From Treponema primitia ZAS-2 (GTDB lineage Bacteria; Spirochaetota; Spirochaetia; Treponematales; Breznakiellaceae), in contig NC_015578.1 in NCBI RefSeq assembly GCF_000214375.1, forward strand, positions 2,790,001 through 2,854,000: a stretch of 64,000 bases of DNA, in the 5' to 3' direction. Under the pieces are notes generated by a model, which was not told the DNA's origin, ran no database searches, and saw nothing but the letters and a program-made list of their open reading frames with translations. Below, one piece after another: positions 42,295-50,180 of this stretch. Each line of letters opens with the position of its first letter. The stretch's first letter is position 1. A program made the position numbers and the translations under genes.

Positions 42295-42711
42295 CTACTT
42301 TGACGCCGCCTCCAGGGCAAGCTCCGTTGCCTCAATAAACTGATTATAGGCAATAGTGGCGCCGCTTACGGCATCCAGGTTCTTCAAGCTTTGGGTTTCC
42401 ATGTACTGCCGCTGATATTGGGCCATGGCCCGTACCGCAAGCTGGGCCTTGTCGTAAAAATCCTGGTTGGAAATTTCACCATTGACCTTGCCGTAGTTCT
42501 CATCTTTTATACTTCCGTCTTTCTGGTGGGTGATAAACACACAATCAGTAACCTTGCCATCCCTCAGGGTAAGTGCGATCTCCCCCCAGGCGCCGGTATC
42601 GTCCAGGGCGCTCTTTCCTCTGTAGGTACCGTCCTTATACGCAGTTTTACTACATGAAAAAAACAGTAACGCTGCCCCGCAGAGTACTATAATAAAAAAT
42701 ATCTTTTTCAT
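42295..42711 (-). CDS. FMN-binding lipoprotein
   Basis: 138 residues. [20 protein letters not shown] is a lipoprotein signal with Cys20. The rest is an FMN_bind domain, with DAVSGATIAYNQF, where the Thr in SGAT is the usual site of covalent FMN attachment by ApbE. It is last in the P19/FTR1 operon and overlaps the ATPase gene by four bases. A role as an extracytoplasmic electron carrier, for example to reduce Fe3+ before or during transport, is likely but inferred. Confidence 0.85.
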   Translation of the reverse strand: MKKIFFIIVLCGAALLFFSCSKTAYKDGTYRGKSALDDTGAWGEIALTLRDGKVTDCVFITHQKDGSIKDENYGKVNGEISNQDFYDKAQLAVRAMAQYQRQYMETQSLKNLDAVSGATIAYNQFIEATELALEAASK

Positions 42712-43403
42712 AAAACTCCCTCCTTCTTAGCGCTTGCCGCTTCCTCATTATCAATAATCCTCGCGACCCTCCCGTGTTCTAACACTACCGTGCGCTGAGC
42801 GTCCTCGGCAACTTCAGGGTCGTGGGTAACCACCACAAGGGTGCTGCCCTCCCGGTGAAGGGTCTTAAAAATTTCCAGGACCATGGATTCGTTTGCCTCG
42901 TCCAGGTTGCCCGTGGGTTCGTCCGCCAGGATCAGCATGGGGTAGTTGATCAGCGCTCGGGCAATGCAGACCCGCTGCTGCTCGCCTCCGGAAAGCTGGC
43001 TGGGAAGGTGCCTGGCACGATCCGCCAGGCCGACCCGGTCCAGGGCTTCCAGGGCTTCCTTCTCGTCAGGCATGGAGTGGTAGTACTGGGCTACCATGAC
43101 GTTTTCCAGGGCGGAGAGGTACTTTACCAAATGGAACTGCTGGAATATCAGGCCTATCTTATCCCGCCGGGTGGTGGTGAGGTTTTTGGAACTCTCCTTA
43201 GCAATATTAACGCCGTCCAGGATGACATCCCCTGTGGAGGGTTTGTCCATGCAGCCTATGATGTTCATCATGGTGGTTTTTCCGGAACCCGAAGGGCCCA
43301 TGATGGCAAGCCATTCCCCTTTCCGGACTGTGAGGTTAACATCCCGCAGGGCCTTGAGGCTCCCGTAGGTTTTTGAAATGTCCCGTAACTCAAGTAAATC
43401 CAC
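42708..43403 (-). CDS. ABC transporter ATP-binding protein, MacB/LolD type
   Basis: 231 residues. Walker [11 protein letters not shown], signature LSGGEQQR, Walker [14 protein letters not shown]; the last is typical of the LolD/MacB group that pairs with FtsX-type permeases. It would drive mechanotransmission to the two permeases encoded upstream in the operon. In the Campylobacter P19 locus the equivalent set assists iron uptake. Confidence 0.93.
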   Translation of the reverse strand: MDLLELRDISKTYGSLKALRDVNLTVRKGEWLAIMGPSGSGKTTMMNIIGCMDKPSTGDVILDGVNIAKESSKNLTTTRRDKIGLIFQQFHLVKYLSALENVMVAQYYHSMPDEKEALEALDRVGLADRARHLPSQLSGGEQQRVCIARALINYPMLILADEPTGNLDEANESMVLEIFKTLHREGSTLVVVTHDPEVAEDAQRTVVLEHGRVARIIDNEEAASAKKEGVL

Positions 43404-43442
43404 TTATGCTCCTCCTAAAAAACAGAAACAGTGTTTTTGCCT

Positions 43443-44585
43443 TCATTCTCCCCGTAACACTATTGCAGGGTCAACTTCTGTGGCGCTCCGCACCGGAATC
43501 AGGCAGGCCAGGCCGGTGATAAACACCGACGCAATAACCGTGAGGGGTGCCAACTGGGGTATAAAACTGATGGGCCGGTTAAACACGTTCATGGCCACAG
43601 CCTGGGCAAAGATAAAGCCGAATACTGCGCCCAGGAGCCCGCCCAGAGCCCCCAGGAAGGCGCCCTCCCCCAGAAATTCCAGAACCAGGGCGGAATTCGC
43701 CGCCCCCAGGGCTTTCCGCAGCCCGATTTCCTGGCGGCGTTCAGCCACCACGGCCATCATGGTGGTGGCCACACAGATCATGATGAGCAGTAATACTATC
43801 ACGGTAACCAGGTACACCAAGCCCTGGAGCTTGGTAAGCACCGCACCTTCGGACTGGGTAACCCGCTTAACCAGCCGGGCCTCAGCGCCGGGAATACCGG
43901 CGCTTATCCGATCTGCCAGGGCCTGGAGATCCTCCCCTGAGGAGCTGACGCTGCATTCCACCACATCAATTCTATCCCCTTCGGCCATCATGGCCTCAAA
44001 GTCAGACAGGGACATGAAGATAAAGGCTTCCTCGGTCCCGCCGGTTTGGACTATGCCTGAGACGGTAAATTCCCGGCTCATTCCCTGCCCGCGGCTGTCG
44101 GTCCCGGTAATGGTAAAGGGGCTCCCTAGGTTAAGGCGGATCATCTCGGATACCTGCTGCCCGATCAGGGCCTCCCCTTCCCGCTCAGGCCAGCGGCCTG
44201 ACACAAACCAGTAGGGGCTTGCCTTCCGGGCTTCGGCCAGATCCGTCCCAGCTGCCATAAAGGGCTGCTCGTTGATCTTCACCATCCGGTAACTGTACGG
44301 GGCGGCGCCGATAAGTTCCTCCCCAGGCAGATATGCTACCGCAGCCTTCACGGTCTCTGTGGTCAATACCGTTTCAAGCCCCGACGGGACAATAACCAGG
44401 TTGGCCCCGTAGGAGCGGAATTCCCGGCCCATTTGCCGGGGGATGTCGTAGTAAACCGTGATAAGTCCCGACAGTATCGTTGCGCCAATAGCTATTGCCA
44501 GCAATGCTACGAACATCCGGGACCTGCGCCGGACAATGGAACTGACCACCATTTTTATGAAAAAGCGCTGCCGTTTACCTGCCAT
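43443..44585 (-). CDS. FtsX-like ABC permease (second of pair)
   Basis: 380 residues. One N-terminal membrane segment, a periplasmic domain of about 230 residues (MacB core-like) and three C-terminal segments around ERRQEIGLRKALGAANSALVLEFLGEG, the FtsX family motif. It overlaps the preceding permease gene by 11 bases. Two different permeases probably form a heterodimer. Confidence 0.9.
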   Translation of the reverse strand: MAGKRQRFFIKMVVSSIVRRRSRMFVALLAIAIGATILSGLITVYYDIPRQMGREFRSYGANLVIVPSGLETVLTTETVKAAVAYLPGEELIGAAPYSYRMVKINEQPFMAAGTDLAEARKASPYWFVSGRWPEREGEALIGQQVSEMIRLNLGSPFTITGTDSRGQGMSREFTVSGIVQTGGTEEAFIFMSLSDFEAMMAEGDRIDVVECSVSSSGEDLQALADRISAGIPGAEARLVKRVTQSEGAVLTKLQGLVYLVTVIVLLLIMICVATTMMAVVAERRQEIGLRKALGAANSALVLEFLGEGAFLGALGGLLGAVFGFIFAQAVAMNVFNRPISFIPQLAPLTVIASVFITGLACLIPVRSATEVDPAIVLRGE

Positions 44586-45858
44586 GGAGCACCTCCGCAG
44601 GGCGCAGGGACAGGAGCAGCCGTATTGAAGGGATACTTCCCACCAGGGTGACCAGGAGCACCAGAACCGCTACCAAGGGTATCACCATGGGTTTTATGTC
44701 TATTGCCTGGCTGAACACGGACTGGCCGATGATCTGGGCGAATCCCAGGCCGGCGAAATACCCCGCCGCGCCTCCAACAATTCCGGTGATAATGATCTCC
44801 GTCAGTATCAGTGCGGATACCGGGCCGTCGTAGGCTCCCACCGCCTTGAGAAGGCCGATTTCGTTGGCCCGCTCCATGACGCTGGTGGTAACCAGGTTGG
44901 AAATGCCCAGGGCTGAACCGGCCAGGCTCAGTATCGTTATCAGGAGCATCAGCAATTGTGTTTTTTCCAGAATAGCGCCTTCCGATTCAGCAACCATGCG
45001 TATGGGCTTGGACACCGCATCGCTGATTACTTCATCAATCTGATAGCAGATGGCGCTTACATAGGCGGTGCAGTACCAGGTCTCCCATTCCTTAATGGAA
45101 AGGCTTTTTGGGTCCTGCCCGGCCCGGCGGGAAAGCTCGTTATCCGGGGTGGTCAGGGCGCTGACTTCAACGCTGCTCACCAGGCCCGGCCTGCCCGCCA
45201 GTTCCTGGGCCGCGGCCAGGGTGGTGTATATCCACCCATCCTCGTCCCCCCCGGCGTTAAATATCCCCCGCACCCGGAAAGTTTTAGCCCGGGCAAGGCC
45301 ACCGATGGTGATAGTATCCCCCGCAGCGATATTATAGCGCCGGGCAGCCAAGCGGCCCACCATGACCTGACCGTCATCCCCGTCATTGAGCCAGCCGCCG
45401 CCGGTGTCCCACCAGGACTTCATGTTCCGCATCCCCGTATCCAGGGATTCCCCGGTGGGAAGGTCCAGGTGATGACCAAACCAGGTTCCCACTACCTTAA
45501 CATCTTCAGTATTGCTGTTGACCTTTGCACGGGTGTTGAGGTAGGGGGTAAAGTCGACGATGTTAAAAGCCCAGAATATGGTCTTGATATTGCCCAGCTC
45601 CGATTCCGGCAAATACTTGTCCGACACCCCGCCGCCGTCGCTGACCCCGTAGAGATCGTCCAGCAGAGAAGCGCCCCGGGGCACCACGTTGATATTGGCG
45701 CCGTAGGTTTTCAGCTCCTGGTTTACCTTATCCCCCACATCAAGCATCACGTTCAGCATTGCTGTGGCCAGGGAGGCTCCCAGGGCAACCGTAAAGGCTA
45801 TCATCAGCATTTTCCCCTTTTGGCGGAAAAGCGCACGTCGTACCATTCTCCAGAACAT
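44575..45858 (-). CDS. FtsX-like ABC permease (first of pair)
   Basis: 427 residues from ATG 45858, one base after the DUF2318 gene; a longer frame would overlap that gene. MFWRMVRRALFRQKGKMLMIAFTVALGASLATAMLNVM is the first membrane segment, followed by a large extracytoplasmic domain and three C-terminal segments with ERANEIGLLKAVGAYDGPVSALILTE. Equivalent to the paired permeases in P19 iron loci. Confidence 0.9.
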   Translation of the reverse strand: MFWRMVRRALFRQKGKMLMIAFTVALGASLATAMLNVMLDVGDKVNQELKTYGANINVVPRGASLLDDLYGVSDGGGVSDKYLPESELGNIKTIFWAFNIVDFTPYLNTRAKVNSNTEDVKVVGTWFGHHLDLPTGESLDTGMRNMKSWWDTGGGWLNDGDDGQVMVGRLAARRYNIAAGDTITIGGLARAKTFRVRGIFNAGGDEDGWIYTTLAAAQELAGRPGLVSSVEVSALTTPDNELSRRAGQDPKSLSIKEWETWYCTAYVSAICYQIDEVISDAVSKPIRMVAESEGAILEKTQLLMLLITILSLAGSALGISNLVTTSVMERANEIGLLKAVGAYDGPVSALILTEIIITGIVGGAAGYFAGLGFAQIIGQSVFSQAIDIKPMVIPLVAVLVLLVTLVGSIPSIRLLLSLRPAEVLHGR

Positions 45859-45859
45859 A

Positions 45860-47110
45860 CTATTTGAACCGCCCTTTTTCGTTTTCCAGGTCCCCGGTAG
45901 ACACCACCATGGTTCCCCCCCTGAGGGCGTAGGCCAGGGGAACCGGATTGCAGCCCCCCTTGAAACCAATGGTAGAAATATTCATCACCACATCGCAGAG
46001 CCGGCAGATGACCTGCCCCTTCCGTTCATAATACCCCGTGGCACCGCATATATCACAGGCGTCAAGGCCGACCCCATAGGCGATTTCGTTTTTCCGTATC
46101 ACGATGAACCGCACCTCGGTATTATCAGAAGTGTTAAAGGCAAAACGGTGGAGATGCCCGTCACTGACCTGGTCAATGGGGATAATGATCTCTTCCCCCA
46201 CAATGCTCATGGGTTCCGCCGGGGAAAGGGTTACCCCCTGTTCCGCATAGGATTTAACCGCCGTAAGGGTGGTAAGGGAAACCCCAAAGCCCAGAACTAC
46301 TGCGATACTCCAACGCCGGTTCCGGCGCATGGCAGAGCGGATCTTCCGGTGTTCCGCAGGGTTGCTGTAATTCTGGTTAGGATAGAAACTCTTCACAAAC
46401 AGGAAAACAGGCAGAAAAAATGCTATAGCCATGATAGCATAAAGAAAAAACACATTATTGTTAATCGTCACCACAATTATTCTGAAAACCCAGCGTACCA
46501 TGGGTATGATACGCCGGGCAAAGAGAAACTGAATAATCGCAGACAATTGATTTACCATATTAATAACAAGGCCAAGGGTGAGAAAAAGACGTAAAAGTTT
46601 GTCAGGCAAGACAGTGCCGGCATTAAAAAGCGCCAGGGCGGTAATCAGGACGATCCCAAGCCCCGCAAAGAACCCTATGATCTTAAAAAGAAAATCTGTA
46701 CTAAAGACACTTTCCCCTGCCAGGAGGAATTCTGTTGGATACAGGAATAATGTGGGAAGGACGTAAAAAAACAGGGACGCCGTAAGAACAGCGCCTGCAC
46801 AATCCATGGTCCGGCGGTGCAGTTTTGGAAAGCTTTTTTCCAAGACTCCCCAAAGGAGCAGGATAAACACGATCCCCCCAATGATAGCGATGGATAAAGT
46901 CCAAGTATTAAAAAACCCCCGGTTTATGAGGGCAGTGGTACGCCGCAAAACTGCAAGAATCGCCGATGCAACTACCCCGGCTATACTCCCCGCAGCCAGC
47001 CATTTCTTCCGGCCCGGGTCGCCTTTTTTAAAAATTACCGCAAATAATAAAGCGGTGAGAATCGCCGTGGTCAGCGAAGTATGCACAACCTGAATGAGAT
47101 ACCTAAGCAT
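45860..47110 (-). CDS. DUF2318-domain membrane protein of the P19/FTR1 iron system
   Basis: 416 residues. Seven or so membrane segments are followed by an extracytoplasmic domain with DACDICGATGYYERKGQVICRLC and ISTIGFKGGCNP. The CxxC pairs and the later Cys suggest a metal or redox centre. In Campylobacter-type loci the same family sits between P19 and the FtsX permeases. It probably passes electrons or metal; the reaction is not established. Confidence 0.88.
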   Translation of the reverse strand: MLRYLIQVVHTSLTTAILTALLFAVIFKKGDPGRKKWLAAGSIAGVVASAILAVLRRTTALINRGFFNTWTLSIAIIGGIVFILLLWGVLEKSFPKLHRRTMDCAGAVLTASLFFYVLPTLFLYPTEFLLAGESVFSTDFLFKIIGFFAGLGIVLITALALFNAGTVLPDKLLRLFLTLGLVINMVNQLSAIIQFLFARRIIPMVRWVFRIIVVTINNNVFFLYAIMAIAFFLPVFLFVKSFYPNQNYSNPAEHRKIRSAMRRNRRWSIAVVLGFGVSLTTLTAVKSYAEQGVTLSPAEPMSIVGEEIIIPIDQVSDGHLHRFAFNTSDNTEVRFIVIRKNEIAYGVGLDACDICGATGYYERKGQVICRLCDVVMNISTIGFKGGCNPVPLAYALRGGTMVVSTGDLENEKGRFK

Positions 47111-47146
47111 GAAACCCCTTTCTTCACTTAGTAATTAGGAATAAGA

Positions 47147-47216
47147 AGTGAGGAATTAGGAAACAAGGAGAAAGATTTGCGCTTCACCCCTCATTCCTAA
47201 CTACTAATTCCTCACT
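47147..47216. promoter_or_regulatory. Inverted repeat between the P19-like and DUF2318 genes
   Basis: AGTGAGGAATTAG (47147-47159) pairs perfectly with CTAATTCCTCACT (47204-47216). It may be an RNA-processing or attenuation structure that sets P19 level apart from the membrane genes. Confidence 0.45.
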
Positions 47217-47227
47217 AATCAGTTATA

Positions 47228-47809
47228 CTACCACTGAGGCCCTGCATAGGCCACGTTCCATTCAGCAACCAGGGGCTGGCCCCAGAAGCGGCCGGGTACG
47301 CCAGTGGTCTTGTCCACGTGGAGCACATAACCCTGGGCTTCGGGATTCTGGATGAAGAATTTGACCGTATACTCCCCGATGCCGTTGAGTTTAACATTGG
47401 CGCCGTAGTGAGGGCCATCGCTGGCGTTCATGGGCATAAAAGTCCCTTCGATTTTCCAGCCGCTGGGCTGGCTAATCTCATACCGGACCGTAAGGTTGGG
47501 AACAAAGTCACCGACCCCATAGCCCAGCTCGTTCTCCAGGGCGGAGATATCCGCTTCAATGTGTATATCCGACTGGGACGCAGGAAGACCTGCAGCAGCG
47601 GGGATCATATCCACAGGCTGGAAATAGACGCCCGCCACATTGAGGGGCCCTAATTCAAAATCATCCCCTAAAGGAAATTCCTCGAAACCCGCAACCTCGC
47701 CGGGGGCAACCGCGCTGGCGGGCCTGGTTCCCTGCTGACCGCCGCCGGCAAAGGCAAAGGCGGTGCAGCCCGCAATCAATAGAAGTACCATCAGTTTTCT
47801 GATATTCAT
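47228..47809 (-). CDS. P19/Tp34-type periplasmic iron-binding protein
   Basis: 193 residues with a signal peptide ending near FAFAGGG. The family metal ligands are visible: the Met of VDM, His and Glu in SDIHIEADI, Met and His in FMPMNASDGPHYGANV, and His in YVLHVDKTTG. P19 and T. pallidum Tp34 are dimeric copper/iron-binding proteins that deliver iron to the FTR1 permease. Between FTR1 and DUF2318 genes, as in known loci. Confidence 0.93.
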   Translation of the reverse strand: MNIRKLMVLLLIAGCTAFAFAGGGQQGTRPASAVAPGEVAGFEEFPLGDDFELGPLNVAGVYFQPVDMIPAAAGLPASQSDIHIEADISALENELGYGVGDFVPNLTVRYEISQPSGWKIEGTFMPMNASDGPHYGANVKLNGIGEYTVKFFIQNPEAQGYVLHVDKTTGVPGRFWGQPLVAEWNVAYAGPQW

Positions 47810-47878
47810 GTACTCACTCCTTCCTAAATTTTTTTCTCATGGCTTAAATACCTTGAGTTAATACCATTGTTAATAATC

Positions 47879-49087
47879 CTACACTGCCGCCGCAGAACTG
47901 AGACGCTTATTCCGCTTGAGCTGCATCACAAAGGTTATGACCGTGGCAGCCAGCAGCAGTATCTGTGGGATAAGGGTTTCCAGGGTGGGATAGATCCCCA
48001 GGATATCCACGGAACCGACAAAGGAAACCGGAGTAACCCCGATAAGATTTCCTTCCTGAAGCTCCTTGATGCCGTTACCAATAAAGGTGACCGACATGAG
48101 GAAGAGCAGCACACTGGTGCCCAGGAAAAAGGGCTTCAGAGGCAGACGGAAACTCACCACCCGGATAAGGATATAGACAGCCACCAGGATCACTGCGCCT
48201 ATGCCCAGGCCGAGCCACACCATGTTGACATAGCTTTGGGTTTGGGCCAGCAGAGCCTGGTAAAAGAGGATCGTCTCGGCGCCTTCCCGGAAAACCGCCA
48301 GGAACGCTGCGAAGGCCAGAGAAAACACGGAACCCTTAGTTATGGAACTTTGAACCTTTCCTTCTATATAAGAGGTCCATGCTTCGGCTTCCGCCTTGGA
48401 TACCATCCAGTTGCTTACATAGAAAAGCACCGCCACGGCCACCAGCATGGTGACCCCCTCAAGAATCTCCTGGCCCTGCCCGCTGGCATTGCCTGTCAAG
48501 GCGTTCAGGATAAAGGCCATGACCACACTGAAGCCCAGGGCCAGAATCGCCCCCCAGTAAACCGGCTTGGTACTTTTTTTGTTCCCGCTTTTTAAAAGGT
48601 AGGCCACAATGGCCCCCACCACCAGGATCGCCTCAAAGCCTTCCCGGACTATGATCAGCAGGGAACCCAGGAAAACCCCCAGGGCGCTCTCCCCTTTGCC
48701 GTCCAACTGGTTGGCATCCTCCCTAAGGTACTGCACCAGGAGATCCAGGGCCTGGCGCACCTCATTGTTTGGGGCGCGATTGGTCATAGCTTTCTTAATA
48801 ATACTGAACTGGTACTCCACTTTGGCGGCCCGAGCGCCTGAGACATAGGCCATCACGGTTTTTTCAAAGCCGAGTTTTTCATAATACCCAAAATAGGCCG
48901 TATCCACCTGATCTTTGGCAGTATCAATGTCCCCGGTCAGGTAGGTATTGTAAGACTGGTTTATCACATCCCGCATTTCATCCACTATCTCATTCCAGGA
49001 TGCAAAGGCGGCAAAAACCGGCGTGGAAATCATGCTTACCATGACCACTATCAAGATAGATAAAACTAACTTTTTACGCAAAATCAA
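47879..49087 (-). CDS. FTR1-family iron permease
   Basis: 402 residues. A signal-like segment and a periplasmic helical region of about 115 residues precede seven membrane segments. The two iron-translocation motifs are REGFE (IIVREGFEAILVV) and REGAE (AVFREGAETILFY). FTR1 proteins carry iron across the inner membrane. First gene of the operon; promoter and possible operator at 49121-49171. Confidence 0.94.
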   Translation of the reverse strand: MILRKKLVLSILIVVMVSMISTPVFAAFASWNEIVDEMRDVINQSYNTYLTGDIDTAKDQVDTAYFGYYEKLGFEKTVMAYVSGARAAKVEYQFSIIKKAMTNRAPNNEVRQALDLLVQYLREDANQLDGKGESALGVFLGSLLIIVREGFEAILVVGAIVAYLLKSGNKKSTKPVYWGAILALGFSVVMAFILNALTGNASGQGQEILEGVTMLVAVAVLFYVSNWMVSKAEAEAWTSYIEGKVQSSITKGSVFSLAFAAFLAVFREGAETILFYQALLAQTQSYVNMVWLGLGIGAVILVAVYILIRVVSFRLPLKPFFLGTSVLLFLMSVTFIGNGIKELQEGNLIGVTPVSFVGSVDILGIYPTLETLIPQILLLAATVITFVMQLKRNKRLSSAAAV

Positions 49088-49120
49088 CCCCCTAGTTAGA
49101 ATTTGCTTACTATGTATTAT

Positions 49121-49171
49121 AGGACTAACTAATTATAAAGAAAAGATAGCAAGGCCTAACTTTTATGTCAA
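49121..49171 (-). promoter_or_regulatory. Promoter and putative metal-regulator site of the iron operon
   Basis: On the minus strand TTGACA (49171-49166), 17 bases, TATCTT (49148-49143). AGTTAGGCCT (49161-49152) lies in the spacer and AGTTAGTCCT (49130-49121) downstream, direct repeats 31 bases apart, three helical turns. TTAG half-sites resemble those of DtxR/TroR-type repressors. Promoter fairly clear, operator tentative. Confidence 0.55.
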
Positions 49172-49510
49172 GCGGGTTTTGGGGGAAATTTGGATAAATG
49201 AGGAAGAAATTTCACCACGAAGGAACAAAAAGGAAGGGGAATATATAATGGACCCTTCTTTCCAAAAGGTGACAGTCACCTATATCCGAGGATAATTCTT
49301 GATTTTTTAAAACACCCGCGATATATTTTCAGTAGCTAACACGAAAAAAAGGGGGGTATGACATGGACAATCCAGGCGACGCATATAAACACGCCGCTTC
49401 CATAGTAACTAAAATAACTAGTACTCCCCCCCACCACCGATAGGTTTACTAGGATACTAGGCAAATTCGGCGCCTGGTGCCGTTCAGCAATGGCAAAAGA
49501 AAATCAAACA
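49172..49510. other. Repeat-bearing spacer between the iron operon and vapBC
   Basis: Contains ATATATAATGGACCCTTC (49241-49258), also found at 55811-55828, then AAAAGGTGACAGTCACCTAT (49264-49283) and GGCGCCTGGTGCC (49469-49481), both REP-like. A 26-codon frame (ATG 49363) behind a GGGGGG run is weakly supported. Nothing else recognisable. Confidence 0.55.
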
Positions 49511-49554
49511 ATATGCCTAAAAATAATTGACAAGGCATATCATTTACCTATAAA
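49511..49554 (+). promoter_or_regulatory. vapBC promoter and operator
   Basis: TTGACA (49527-49532), 16 bases, TATAAA (49549-49554). The arms ATATGCCT (49511-49518) and AGGCATAT (49533-49540) flank the -35, a likely VapB-binding site. Confidence 0.65.
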
Positions 49555-49574
49555 ATATGCATAGGAGGATATTC

Positions 49575-49766
49575 ATGAGAACGACCTTGGATTTACCTGA
49601 AACATTAGTCGCAGAGGCCATGGAAATAACCAATATTTCCACGAAAAAAGGAGTTATTATGACAGCATTGGAAAATTTAATCCGTGCAGAAAAAATTAAA
49701 GGAATTAAAGATTATGCCGGAAAAATTGATCTTGGAATTGACATTGAAAAAATGAGGAAAAGGTGA
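49575..49766 (+). CDS. VapB-type antitoxin
   Basis: 63 residues from ATG 49575, with AGGAGG upstream. MRTTLDLPETLVAEAMEITN is a ribbon-helix-helix DNA-binding start of the VapB (DUF2191-like) group; the Lys-rich tail should bind the toxin. Base composition is much more AT-rich than the neighbours, suggesting transfer. The stop overlaps the toxin GTG start. Confidence 0.85.
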   Translation: MRTTLDLPETLVAEAMEITNISTKKGVIMTALENLIRAEKIKGIKDYAGKIDLGIDIEKMRKR

Positions 49767-50146
49767 ATAATATACTAGTGGATTCATCGGCATGGATAGA
49801 ATATTTCAAGACCTATAAAGATTACGCCTTTATTGACGATCTCATAGACAATAATTCAATATGCACCAATGATTTAATCTTAACAGAATTATTGCCGTCA
49901 ATGATTCATAAAAAAGAAAAACATTTAATAGTATTACTTAACAGTGTAGTAAAATATGAAATAGAAATTGACTGGAAAGAATTACAGAATATTCAAGTTA
50001 AAAATTATAAGCATGGATACAATGATATAGGGATAACAGATTTAATAATTGCACAAAATTGCTTGCAAAATAATTTATCATTAGTTGCACGGGATAAACA
50101 TTTTAACGAAATGGCCGAGTATTTACCTTTAAAAATGTATAAATAG
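49763..50146 (+). CDS. VapC-type toxin, PIN-domain ribonuclease
   Basis: 127 residues from GTG 49763. PIN-domain acidic residues: Asp in ILVDSSAWIEYF, Glu in LILTELL and Asp in IGITDLIIA and VARDKHF. VapC toxins cut RNA, often tRNA or rRNA, with Mg. AT-rich like vapB, with which it overlaps by four bases. Confidence 0.87.
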   Translation: MNNILVDSSAWIEYFKTYKDYAFIDDLIDNNSICTNDLILTELLPSMIHKKEKHLIVLLNSVVKYEIEIDWKELQNIQVKNYKHGYNDIGITDLIIAQNCLQNNLSLVARDKHFNEMAEYLPLKMYK

Positions 50147-50180
50147 GCAACGCAGAGGCGGCAAACATTGTTTTGAGGTA

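Noticed and set aside
43004-43016. AAGGTGCCTGGCA as another REP-like copy in the ABC ATPase gene
   Set aside because: It is not palindromic enough and encodes ordinary residues next to the ABC signature (RARHLPSQ); probably chance.
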